A program made the position numbers and the translations under genes. This document shows, one piece after another, positions 41,220-53,500 of a DNA stretch of 64,000 nucleotides. The notes beneath the pieces are model-generated. The model had not been told where the DNA came from, did no database searches, and saw only the letters and a list, made by a program, of their open reading frames with translations. This stretch comes from Mansonella perstans (lineage: Eukaryota; Nematoda; Chromadorea; Rhabditida; Onchocercidae). The stretch is taken from NCBI GenBank assembly GCA_037074765.1, contig JBAMDO010000090.1, positions 124,001-188,000 of the forward strand, in the 5' to 3' direction. Each line of letters starts with the position of its first letter. Position 1 is the first letter of the stretch.

Positions 41220-43924
41220 AAAAAGTGGATTATTCAGGCTATCGATAATCGTATCATTTCGCTGATTACCCTGGAACTAACAGTATTGACAGCAGCGACG
41301 ATTCATTATAAATTCAGTGGTTGATATTGTAACTGGTGAGTATTGCACAAAGAATGAAAAGACGAGAGTTTTAAAATAATAGTGCTAATGTAGTTTGTTC
41401 GCAGCTCAAAGGAAGAAATATATTTTTATATTATAATTAACTATAATTAACTTTTTTAAATAATCATAGGGAAGAAAAGTTTGAAGAAAAGAAAGAAAGG
41501 AGCACTTCCCTTCAATTCAAAAAGGAAAAGTAGTTCATCAAAATCTTTTGAAAGTGTATTCGCAAATTATCCAAATTTCTATTTTAAACAGTTTTTGTTC
41601 ATTGCAAGAAAATTATTTGAGATACTTTTGACTGTTTATTTCGAAGGCCAACTTTCCGATTGTTTGGATATTGTCAAATATGTTTGTTTTTCTCTAGATG
41701 GTAATGTTTTCATTAACTTAGAATGAATAGGTTGATATACAGGAGTTTTCAATCCTTCCAAGTTTTCAGATGTACTACTTTTGATATTTCCAGGAAGTCT
41801 TCATTTATGATCGAATTACTTTTTATAAATTTTAGAAGGTTTTGTCCCTTATTTGATTTAAATATCCTAAAATTTTCTTGAATTTTTAATGTAGAGATTA
41901 GAATTTTTCCTGCGTAAGTGTTTCTACTTAATACTATTATTATAAAAACCCCAGCTTAATTAGGAATTCCAAGAACAATATAATATCATTTATTTCTTAG
42001 TTTTTTCGATTTCTGTCTTTTTTCTCCGTGCTTAATAGCATTTTGTTATTTCGATAATTGCGTCATTTCGATAATTGCAAAGAAAAACTTTTTTTGCAAA
42101 TTTCATATAAAGATAATTTTATTATCAAAGCATTATGAAAATGTTCCAGATTTTTGCAGTTTTAATATCAATTTAATTTTCTGCTTTCAAATTTCTGATG
42201 CTCATGTATGTTTGATGGAGCTTTGTATCTTTTACTTTTCACTGTTTTTTTTTCACATTCCTCTTTTGCAAGTTCATCAGGGAACTTAGCATCATCATTC
42301 ATCTGTAAAACTCTTTTCTCGTTATTTTTATTTAAAGTGCTGCGAAGCTGAATTCAGAAATTCTGCCTCACTGATTTTTTCTAGTTTGTTTGACAGCGCT
42401 CTAAAATGAAATAATTATGTTTTTTTTTAGATATGTATTTCGAATCAATCGTGCACTTCTGGACTTTTTTTAGTTTGTATTTGTTATTAAGCGAAGTTTT
42501 CAAAAAAATATGTGATATTTTTAACCGCGGTTTTGAAAACAGTTATTCTACCTCACTGATTTTGAAAAGCTTTAAATATTTAATGAGCACTACTTTACAG
42601 TAATCACTGAATTGCATCTATTATAAATTGCCTAATTAGTATTTTTGCCTAATTAGTATTTCTGCTTAGTAGTATGCTGCGACCTTATTAATCTATAAAG
42701 CAGTTTGAATCCGCCCCCTTATTTTAATTTATTATATCAGAAAGAAAATTGAAGGCTTTATGTTTGTGACTTTATAATAGTGAAATGTAACGAATTGTTG
42801 AATGAAAAGGATAAATTTTTTTTTATTTTAGTTAGAAATTCAAAAGATATATCCTTAATTTATGTATTACGAGAAAATATTCTCTTAATAATTACGAAAA
42901 TATTTCCCTTCTCACTTTATTTGAATGTTGAGAAAAGTTGGAATACTCGTGATGTTTTATTTATATTCCAGAAATTTACTAACTTAGTGATTGACCATGT
43001 TTTAGTGATATTTCATTTTCGAGAAAACAGCTAACATTTCATTAATTGATTGATTATGCGCCTTTTAAGCATTTACTGATATTTCACTTTCTTTTTTTAC
43101 TTTTTCTTTTTTATTGTGAGAAAATTCAATTTCTGTATTGCTTATTGTATATTATACATCTTTGCTCCAATTGTGTTTTTATTCTGTTTCTGTTTTGTTC
43201 TGAGAATTAGTGATTTTGAAAAAGTTGAAATTCACTCGATTATATTGCCAGCTTTTTTTATTTTCATTTGAAGACCATCACTTTGTACGCTAGATTTCTT
43301 ACATACTGATAAGTGCAAATAATTTCATTCATTGCACTTATTTGCTTATTAAATTTCAGAAAAATAAATATTCTAATATTCTAATAAGCATGTTTCTATG
43401 AGTTCGAGTAATGTATTGGATAAAAAGATGCAAATTTCAAAAAAATATACAAGTCCACTTTATGAAGAATGAACGACCTGTCTATTTCGGATAGTTCAGC
43501 GGTTATCTTTTAGTAATTTGATTTTCCACTGAACAGTACTGAAGATTTGACCACGGAGGTACATGATTTGTTATGACACTGCTTTAGTTAGAGTATTAAT
43601 ACGATTATAAACCTTTTATGAAGAAATAACGATAATTTTATTACGAATTTCTTTAATTTCACCTGACGTAGATAATATTTCTATTCATTTCGTCATTACC
43701 TGTTATAATAGCATCTGATTAGACTTTAGTTTCTTAAGTCTGAATTTTTTTAAGCTAAAGAGAGGTACCTATCTCTTTAGCTTAATAGGCAATTAAGAAA
43801 ACTGTCTTTTTCTTAAATTTTAAGCCTACCGAAAGAAGTAATCCTCATGTCATCTAAGACTTCTATTATCTGATGTTCTGTTTTCTTTTTGAATAAAAAA
43901 TTCGTGTGAATTATAGAAATTGCA
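41220..43924. other. Intergenic region between plc-3 and the receptor gene
   Basis: 2.7 kb, T-rich, with no joined exons found. An open frame at 42780-43034 has no recognisable motif or splice partners. Two adjacent hairpins lie at 43750-43816, shortly before the receptor start. Confidence 0.45.
43750..43816. repeat. Two adjacent hairpins upstream of the receptor gene
   Basis: First hairpin: TTAAGCTAAAGAGA (43750-43763) with its exact 14-bp complement at 43772-43785 and an 8-nt loop containing GGTACC. Second: TTAAGAAAA (43793-43801) with its complement at 43808-43816. The first is unlikely by chance at this length, though the AT bias favours such pairs. Possible transcript structure or relic of an inverted-repeat element. 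Confidence 0.6.
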
Positions 43925-46900
43925 ATGCCAAATTCATCACTTGTAATACAAAGTATAAGTGAATGTTTTGAATTTCATATCGAACTGCTTAAGGTAAGTA
44001 TTTAAGCAAAGATGTATTATTATGATATAATAGGAAGTATTTAAAAAGTATCTTACAAAAATAAAAGTACATATTTTATTTCGATTTCTATTTGGGAAAT
44101 GTTGTTTTAAAAATTTAGCCAATCAACTGATATTTTCACAGAACCTTGCAAAGAAAACTATATGGAAACTGTTTTCGGAAATAAATTGGCTAATCCGCAA
44201 CATTATTTATTTATCCATTTCTAAAAAATTTTAGAGCATTTGATATACTACAGAGTGGTTCATTTAATAATTTAGAAGTGACAGCTAAGTCAGAAATGGA
44301 TAAATAAACATGCATTCTGCAGGCTATCGCATTTATTCCATTTGGTATTTCTTCGGTCATATGTAACATCATCCTGACAACTGCTATACTGCGAAACATT
44401 CAGTTACGTTATCGTCACGAAATTCAAGTCATCTGCGCCCTTTCTGTTGCTGATTTAGTTGAAGGTTCATGATTCAGAATATAATCAAAAATTATAAATA
44501 TTGGAATTTAATTAATTGAATTACCAAAATTAATTTATTTGTTAGATTTCTCAACAGTCTCTTTAAGATCACGCCTTCTTTCCTCCCTATTACTCTTACC
44601 ATTTACACAGTTAAATCAAATATCAGGAATATAAGTTTAAACGGTTTTGACGACATCTTCAAGATACCGCAGTGTAAATTGCGGTAGAATTCCAAGTTGG
44701 AAAGTTGGCAATTTCTTTGTTGCTTCTCATGATTCACAGACCACTTCTTCCGATCAAAATAACTATAAAATAAGCAGAGTAATCCTGATTAATTAATAAA
44801 CTAAAAAAGATACAATACAAATGTTTCTGAGTGAATGGTATATTGCATATGAATTGCAATCGTCGTCGTCTTGGTTGGCTTCGCGAACGAACATTTGAGT
44901 GATTTTGTCCATGCTTGACTTAGACTGGTTTGCGAATAAAAAAGTTAATGCTGAATAGGCAAGTACGCTTGCATATGGTAAAAAGAAAGGCATGATTATG
45001 CACAGGTTTTTCTACGATTCTCTCGACGTTGATTCCAAATTCGGTATTAAGTGTCCCCTGATGGTATCAGATCGCTGAGGTTGAATACTGTTTCAGAAAA
45101 TTTTTAAATTTCTTTTAAGAGGAGCTCTCATGTCGGATCCGGTAGCGAATTCACCGTACAGGACAATCTTAGAGAAGCGATAATCCTCCGAGACATATCC
45201 TGCTCAACGCAACTGCGTTATCAGCGGTATCGTTTCAATGCTGGCGACAGTTATCTGTTGAAGGATTGTTTCATTATTACATGATCATTGCAGTGAATTT
45301 TGAGGATTGAGTATAGGCAGCGATGATGGAAGCGTTTGAGGAACCGTAGGCGGTGATGACCCCCAGATTTGAACTCATATGATAGAAGAGGAGGCAGTGC
45401 AATGACTCCGCGTTTGGTGATGAAGGTTACATAAAGTCCTCTGTTTTGTTCTCACAGTTTTCTTGTAGTTGTCTGGCAACGAATACCGTGTCGGAGGTAC
45501 TTTTATTAGTTCTGAAGCTACATTGATTTTCAGATAGAATTATGTGTACATTCTGACGTTCCAACGCACGAGTATTAATCTGAAACACCTTTGGAGACAG
45601 GTGTACGCTTTAGATTTATTTTCTTTCTTTTATTGCTGCAGAAGATGTCCATTGACCGCGTTAGCCAAGCAGATGAAGAATGAAGATGAGTTGCTTAGGC
45701 CCTCTCTTCTAGGCTTCTCTCCGTGGAGCAAGCAATGCTCTCCTTGAATAAGCCTTGAATAAGACCCTGATTATTAATGTGTTGCTGGACAAGACTGTCA
45801 TTTTGGTAGTCTCGAGCGACCAAAGTCTTGAATCACATACATACAGAATTGGGTCTGCAAATTCCAGTGCACCTTATCATCTGCCATTTCGTTTCTCATC
45901 TGCCGCTGCAGGGCATTTTGAGTGTAAGTGAATCCTACGAGTCTTTGCAGTGAATTTTTTAAGAGAGGCATATCGTGCGTAGAACTGGCTCCACTCTCTA
46001 CTCCGGTAATTCATCTGCAAGGACTAGCAAGCTCGAACGATGGACACCAAGATCCTCAGGCCTAGGTTTTGGTTGGAACATCTTTTCTTAAATGGATGGT
46101 CTTGCAGGACTAATCGGACTCTGCCGGTATTTGGAATATGAGCTGTTCTTTTCCTAGGATGATTTATTCAAAGGCCAATGAATCCATCCTTTCCGTGAAT
46201 TTACGCTTTGCGGAAGATTCTGCTGGAGGCTTGCATAACTCACAGCCTCACAAGAGGGTGCCTTCCCCACAACAAGGAGTGGAAAGATAAATTGCAATAA
46301 ATTTTTCATAAATACAATTAAACCTTTCAGCATTTGCAACTGCTTTATCTGGTTTTTATCGTACGTTGGTGATACTTTTGAATTTGAGAGATAAAAAGTT
46401 TGACCTTCTTCAATGTATGCTATTGCCTCATTCTTGGTTATGGCGTTGGTCCGATTTTGCAGTCTCATTCATGTTACTAACAATAACAATCGATCGGATA
46501 CTCTCAGTGGTTTTTCCATTAAGATATTTGAACTGGCGATCCACGTATTCCTATATTGCTATTGGAACAGTAAATTTTTTATCGCTTATATTTAGCACAA
46601 TTCAATCTTCCATTCCCCGCTTTCTTTTATATTCGGGGAACTCAATATATTTATAAGTGTTAATGACTTCGAGAATATTTTTAGCCATATACATTATCAT
46701 TACTGTTATCAATGCTTGCTTGGCATCGATCCATCGTAACAAATACTGAAATATCAATGCTTTGTATGAATGTTTACATTTCACCTATCTTTTATAAGTT
46801 TTCTAAATACTTAACCGCTCTATCAAGTATGCTTAGTGCCATCCTTTATATTCCTGTAGTTTTCGTTGCTAGAGTGCAAAGAAAACGTATTTCACACGTG

Positions 46901-48100
46901 CTATCTAATTCACAGGTATGTTTTTAATATTATATTTTAAAATATATGTAACTAAATGTTGCCAATTGCAGTTAGTTGTTTTTAAATATGATGGGAATTA
47001 ATTAATATGTCATTATACGTCAAATGATTACTTCCAAACTTTTTTATTCAATTTAACAAATAATTTATTACTTAATTTTATTTGTTGAAAATTGCTTGAT
47101 ATAGTCAATGATCATTTTGTTAACAAATAATAGACTCATCAAAACTGTCTTCTTTTTAGATAAATCGTCAACGCAGAGCGCAAATGCGAATGACAATGAC
47201 ATTAGGAATTTCTTGTTTTGTGACATTTATCCTGGACTCTGTGCCTCGGGCAATAGGTATTTATGGTAAGTTGATAAGAACTAAAATAGTAAGCAAATGT
47301 GATTAGGTGCAAATACTTATCTTGTCAAAGTTCATCTAGAAATGAAGTGAATTTGACATATAAAGGCTTCATGCTTCATGCATTTTAGACTTGAAACTAG
47401 CTGAAGTCGAAACACAATGTGAGAGTGCAATGCAATTACTGTTTCATTTAACAAAATTGAATTCGGTTATCAATTTATTTCTTCTCTACCATCGTAATCC
47501 TGCAGTTCGGGCATCTGTTTTAGACGTCATTCGCATATTTTACACTGGTAGATTTTTCACTTTAAAACTTGTAAAAAAAATTTATTTTAAAATTTGTCTT
47601 TTTTTACTCTTTTTTTTGCGTGAAAATGATATTTCATGTAATTAGTCCTTTTGCAAAAGGAATAGTCCTGCAATAAATCTGTTTCTCTTCCGGAAATAAA
47701 TTCACGGTTAATAAATGTCCTAATAATTATTGGTTTAAATTTATTTGTCGAAAAACTAATCTAAATGAACGACAGGAAATTTTTAAAGAGATTTCAAAAA
47801 TAAAGCAAGACAGAGGCAAGAATCGTTGTTAAAGAGAGTAACAAAAATGATGAATGGCACTCATAACCATTTTTAGAAAAAGTGAAAAGGCTTTTTTTTG
47901 ACGAGGCATAAGATAATGCTAGAACAGATTAGGTGGTGACAAGTATTTAGTTTACAATATGATTGTAATAAACCCGAAACATAAATAAATTTGAAATTTT
48001 ATTTCTTAATACAATGTCAGCCTCTCTCCACGTTTAGTTTATATTCAACTTTTTTCTTGCAGTCTATCACGTAATTTGGATCACTGTTGGCTGCTATTAA
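43925..48100 (+). CDS. Seven-transmembrane chemoreceptor-like GPCR (srsx type)
   Basis: Membrane receptor, probably sensory. Exons 43925-43993, 44323-44464, 46331-46569, 46685-46915, 47160-47265, 47389-47547 and a tentative last exon 48063-48100 join in frame to about 327 aa. TM1/TM2 are in exon 2 (FIPFGISSVICNIILTTAIL, ICALSVADLVE). TM3 and the arginine motif are in exon 3 (LLTITIDRILSVVFPLRY). TM4/TM5 are in exon 4 (TLSLLLSMLAW, LTALSSMLSAILYIPVVFVA). TM6 is in exon 5 (MTMTLGISCFVTFIL) and TM7 in exon 6 (KLNSVINLFLLYHRNPAVRA). The DR motif and TM7 RNP-like end fit the nematode Srsx family and other rhodopsin-like receptors; the exact family is a judgement. If exon 6 is not spliced, translation would run on to a stop at 47645. 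The 1.9-kb second intron contains a retrotransposon fossil. Confidence 0.85.
45100..45560 (-). mobile_element. Decayed non-LTR retrotransposon (reverse transcriptase fragments)
   Basis: On the minus strand, pieces of a non-LTR (RTE/CR1-like) reverse transcriptase are readable in several frames. At 45430-45540: SENQCSFRTNKSTSDTVFVA followed by RQLQEN, the conserved N-terminal palm region. Around 45280-45350: LRFLKRFHHRCLYSILKIHC, a C-terminal signature. At 45119-45216: LR, stop, AGYVSRR, then SKIVLYGEFATG, matching the usual LRWAGHVxRM...LYGEL end. Stops and frameshifts are frequent, and most of the RT core is missing between the first two blocks, so it is dead. Compositionally unusual sequence extends to about 46260 and probably belongs to the same insertion. 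Exact ends and target-site duplications were not found. Confidence 0.8.
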
Positions 48101-50141
48101 TTAAAAACAAAAGAAATAAGAGGTGACGCACGAGTGATCCTACTTACAATATTGACCTACCCCAGAAAATTTGATTGATCTAACGGTTCTTCATACTGAA
48201 ACATTGCAGAAAAGCGTACTGAAGTCGTGAACTACTATCATTAATGAAAGATCGATGTGTTTCAACGAATTAAGTGGGAATTTTCGGAGCAGCTAACTTT
48301 TGAGAAAATTTCTGGCTAATTATTGTCGACGAAGCTACATAACTCCCGAACCGATTTCAGCTAATTCAATTTTTTTATTCTGGTGTTAGCAATTCACAAA
48401 TTATATAAAAACAAAAGTGAGAAGTTTAATATTAGCAAGTTAAATTTTCAGATTTCAGCAACATTTGACTTTTTTCCTTTTACTACTTGAAAATTATTTT
48501 TTATGCAAAATTTAAATGGACCGCATATGTGATAGTTAATTTGTTAATTTTCATAAGAAATCAAATAATTTTATGAATTCTTGAGCGAAGAAAGCATTAA
48601 ATATTTGAAATTATACTTCTGACTTCGTTCAAGTATATTAATCAACTTAGCATATCTCTCATCAAATTCATTGCTTTGCAAATTTGTTAACTTTTCCCTA
48701 ATGCAATATTTGGCAGAGGAGTTAAGATTTTTTAATGATAAGAATCTGATATATGTAAAGAGTTTGGTATGTTAAATGAAACAAGAAATAATTTATGAGT
48801 ATTATTAATAACTTTTAGATTTGAAATATGCACAACTTCTATACCTAATTGGCTGCAATTTTCTGAAATATGCAAAGGAGAATAATGAATTGCTGAATGA
48901 TTGGTTGAAAAGCTAAAAGTTACCAAAACAGTTCATATTTTTTGTTTAATATTTTTGAACAAAGTGCAAGCATTAATAAAAGCAGCATTGATAGCTTTGA
49001 GGTTAATGTACTTATCGTTAGAGCTTTTTACCTTAGATATATTCTAAGAAAAATGATTGAATGATTTTCTATCATTTGATTACCTAATATTAAAAATTTG
49101 AAACATGATTCAAATTCGAAGAAGGATAATCTTTATATCCTTGTTTGCTGTCTATGTATTTTTTTTGCCAAGTTCAATTCTGATCGCTTCAATTTAAATT
49201 CATTTCAGAAATTTTGAATCGTAATTTTTATTGGCATATTCTATTTTTTCTATTTTAAACTTCCGCACCTTCATTGTTATTCAAAATTTTCTGACCGTAT
49301 TCTGTTCTTCTTGCAATGATAAAAACTGTGATCATATCTATTAAACTAATTGAAAATTAAGGCAAGAAATTTTTTAATTCAATGGATAATTTACTCAAGG
49401 AGGATATTATATTTTTTATCTTTTTCACAATTCGTTAAACAAAATCCCCCATTCATTGTTCAGTTCCGAAAGAATTTATGGCGAAAAAAATGGTGGATAG
49501 GAAGTATCGATGTATACGTGAAGTTATTTTTTGTTTAATGAGCAAATAGCGGTAACTACATATAAATAAAGTAAAATAAATTAGCTTGTTGAATTTCAAC
49601 AAGTCATGCTTTAAAAATCTCATTTTTCTTTCCAGAAATAATTAGAAGCTTTATGTTTTGAGTATAATATAAAGAGAAAAAACAAAAAAATATGGGTAGA
49701 TAAATTGAAAAAATACTATTAAGAAAAATCCGCAAACAGGTATAAGCGAAAAAGAAAAGTAAAAAGAATGTTACAAAAAAATTTGCTTCTTCTTCATCAA
49801 CAAAGTTTGAAGTACCCCCCATCCCCCCGAATAACCAATCTTCGCGGCACTGGGAGCCATTTTTAAAGAGCAATTGTCTGCAAAGCAAAAACAATTGCAA
49901 TTAAAACCCACCGTAATAGAAAATATGCAAAGAGTGGAAGTTTTTTGAAAGAATGCAGCAAGTATTTTGTGAAAAAATTATAAAATATGTCTACTAGACT
50001 TTGCAAATGTATCTTACAATAATCTTGATAATGTCTCGATGATATCTCGATAATAATTTCGATGATATGAACAAAAACCAGTCCGAAATGTAGCTTCATT
50101 ATGAATGCCGTATGATGCTAATGATATACCTATAATGAGAT

Positions 50142-50577
50142 GCAAATATGATTAGATTTAGGTATCTGTCTATGTATGTCAAAGTTCATACTAGAAATGA
50201 AGCAAGTGTGAATATGAAGTGGCCAATTCATGGATCAGGCATTCTAGCTCGAAACTGATTTAAGAGAAACACGATATGAGAGTGCAATGCAATATTGTTT
50301 CATTTGACAAAAATTGAATTCGATTATCAATATATTTATTCATTATCATCATAAACTAGCAGCACTTCGTCATTGTTTTGAACATCGTTCGCATTACTTT
50401 AAATTGGCAGATTTTCTCTTCAATACTCGTAAAGCTTATTGAAATTTATCATTATCTTCCTCTAAAATTACCTAACGTGGAGATGAAATTTCATGCGATC
50501 ACTTTCTTTCAAAAGGAACACAATTGCTTGTGATTAGTTTTTTTCTTTTCCGGAAATAATTTCAGGCTAATGCTGCT
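50142..50577 (+). pseudogene. Broken duplicate of the receptor's TM7 exon and flanks
   Basis: This stretch matches 47293-47709 of the receptor gene almost continuously: intron 5 sequence (GTCAAAGTTCAT, AGAAATGAAG), the TM7 exon (GAGAGTGCAATGCAAT, TTGTTTCATTTGACAAAAAT) and the following sequence down to TTTTCCGGAAATAA. Several single-base and short deletions destroy the reading frame, and in-frame stops are present. The other receptor exons are not found nearby, so it is a partial, dead duplication about 2.9 kb downstream of its source. Confidence 0.88.
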
Positions 50578-53500
50578 CTAACAGAATCGTAAAGCACGCA
50601 ATACATATTGAAAGTTTCCAAGTTACACAACTTATGTAAATTTCTCTCATATTTATACGAATTTCTGTTTCATCTTGCAGATTCAATAGTTTTCTAAAAT
50701 CACTATGAAAACTAGAGCTGTAGTCTTCGTATAACTTGGAGAAAAAATACAATTTCATTAAGCTTTTTCAAAATACTCGAAAAGAAATTGAATTTGACAT
50801 CCATTTCCAATAAAAACAAAGAAACTATTGCCAATGAGTAATAAATAGTACAAATGTCGTATTGTTGTACAGTAATCGATAAATTTCTATATTTCATTTT
50901 TATGATTCAGTGAAGTGTATTACTATTGGTGTATTACATCCAATACCTTCCTTTTTGTTGAAAATTTATTTTTTAAATGAAAAATTAAAGAGATTTATAT
51001 GTGAAGCGCAGATGCAGTTCAAGCCAGCAGCAATTTCAAGCTTGCAGTGTGAATTACTGTAATTAGTATCAAAGCATCAAGACTGAACATGACTAATCAA
51101 TCAAATTGAAATGAAAGTTGCATTGCTTATTTCGGTTTTCAAAGATGCTACCTTGATCAAGTTATAACTTGATTTTATTCAATCTGCGCTTGTAATACAT
51201 TCTTTTGTTAAGAATTTATTGCTCATTGAACAATAGAGATATTTATTTATAGACTGTTTTCTTCAAATTTTCAGTGGCAATGGCTTAATGATGACGAATT
51301 AATTTCCCTACTTTTGAAACTCAGTTAATCTGGTTTATTCTCGAAGCAGCACAGCAACTGCGTTTCTCTAATTTCTCTAAGAACTAATTTCTAATAAAAT
51401 TTGAAATGAAACAAATTAGATTTTAAAAATATTGCCTCCAGCTTCAATTTTCTTGTCTTTCAAAAAAAAATTTTTTTTTGAAGAATGAAAATCATAAATC
51501 ACAAAGCTGCTCTCAAAAGTCAAAATAGACTCTTGATTCCTCGCCATTGAGTTACGCAAATCATATTTTGCAGTACTTTGAGTTCTCTGCACGCAGTATT
51601 TTCAAAAAAAAAAAAAGTATTGCAAAATTTGTTTAAAAAGAAATTGTTCCTCCTAGAAATTTTAGCATGCTTTCTGATTTAGCTATTTTTCAATATGATT
51701 ATGTATTTAATAATGCAAAAGGTAATTTAAGTATTTATGTCCGTAATAACAGATTTCTTGGGTTCCGAAAACTTCAGTCACAATAGTTCAGAGCATACAA
51801 GTATATCATTACAGTAGATTTGATTTATCTAAGAGAGACATACTACATTATTCTCACTGCAAGACAACTTAGAGAAACTTTTAGCATCAATGATGCTAAA
51901 AAAAATGTGGTACAGAACTTTAAATCATAAAATCTATTATGTTTATTTGATTTCAAATCATTTCATAATTAATAAAGGGACAATTTTAGATATCATTGAA
52001 TCCACTTATTTCCTTACAAAATAAGAGATACATATGTAAAACATATTGTTTACAATTGATACTTCACCAGCACTAAACAATTTTTCTACCTAGCTTGAGT
52101 GATGATACCCTGAAGTGATGGAAACATTGGAAACACAAACCGCCAACATAATTTCTACTTTTGGTAACCAACAGCTTTATTATTACAAAAAATATATTTT
52201 TAAGATGATATCGTATATCATTTGATATCAGTCAATTTCATTGATTTCTTTTATCGTATATAAAAAAACTGAGAAATATTTCGAAAAAGAATGTCAATAT
52301 TATTGTTGTGAAATTTTACATCAGTTTTGACAGCATGAATAGCAAAAACTTCACCAATTAAATAAATATCTTAAGGTGGGACTTTCCAGTGCTGATCATT
52401 GATTTTCGGGTGTTTGATTGCTGTTCTTTTAGGAATTCATTCCGTTCAAATGATGAACTGCTTTTGATCATTTCTATTTCAAATAAGTAGAAAAGAGTTA
52501 AATACTATTCTTTTATTTAAATACCTCGATAGAAGAACGGAAAATACAAACAATCTTTCTCTTCCCTCATTCTCCTTTCTTGTCCCAAATCATCCGATAT
52601 GCTTCCCACTTCTCCCTCAAATGTTACCAATCTTACAACAAGAAGCAAGCATGAAGTGAAAATAAGGCCAAGCCAAAAAAAAAAAGCATTTCATAGTAAT
52701 TTCCTATATAAAATGTAATATTATCAACACTAAGATTTCGTCGATTTTTAAACAAATCAAAGGATCGCTTTTGTTTGCTATTTGAGAAATTCTTTCCATT
52801 TTTTCATAACTTTTCGTCCCAAACAAGTAAACATATTTTATTTGACATTTTATCGGTCAGTTGATTTAAGCCAAATGAGGAAGACAAAAAGAAGAGGATA
52901 ACAGAAGGGAACAGAGAGCTAAGCTATCGGTAAGCATTGAGAATTACGGCTCGAACAACTGTTGGCAAGCAATAAACGGTTCGCGAATTTCACACAAGAA
53001 TAACGAGCGACAAATTGCTCCAACGATGGTGTGAATTGTAAATTATCCTTTAGGCTTTTCATCTTCTTCATCCTTCTTCTCCCGCATATTCAACGGAAGC
53101 TCAAAATCATAACTTCACCGTTCGCAGAATTTAGCAATTCCACGATCCATTTTGAATGATATTTCTTTTGGAATTGAGTTTCAATATCTTTAACACTAAT
53201 ACTGCTCACGATATTCAACGATATTCAATCCGTTTGCTTGAAAAATTTTGAGACTAAGAAATTTACCTCAAAGACGGAAAAAAGTAAACGTTCATAAAAT
53301 ATACAAACAAGAATCAATAAAACTATTATCATCATTCTATGCTAATTTAAATCTATGAGGTATACTAATGTTAATAAGATAGAATTTTGCGTAAAATTTT
53401 ACTGATTTCACATTAAACAATTTTTAGAAAAGTCCCTTAGATTTTCTTTTATATGAAACTATTAGAAATAAAATATGATTAAGATGTTTGTATTAGTGAC

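Noticed and set aside
44793..44993. Small minus-strand gene at the edge of the receptor intron
   Set aside because: It overlaps the decayed retrotransposon flank and shows no domain.
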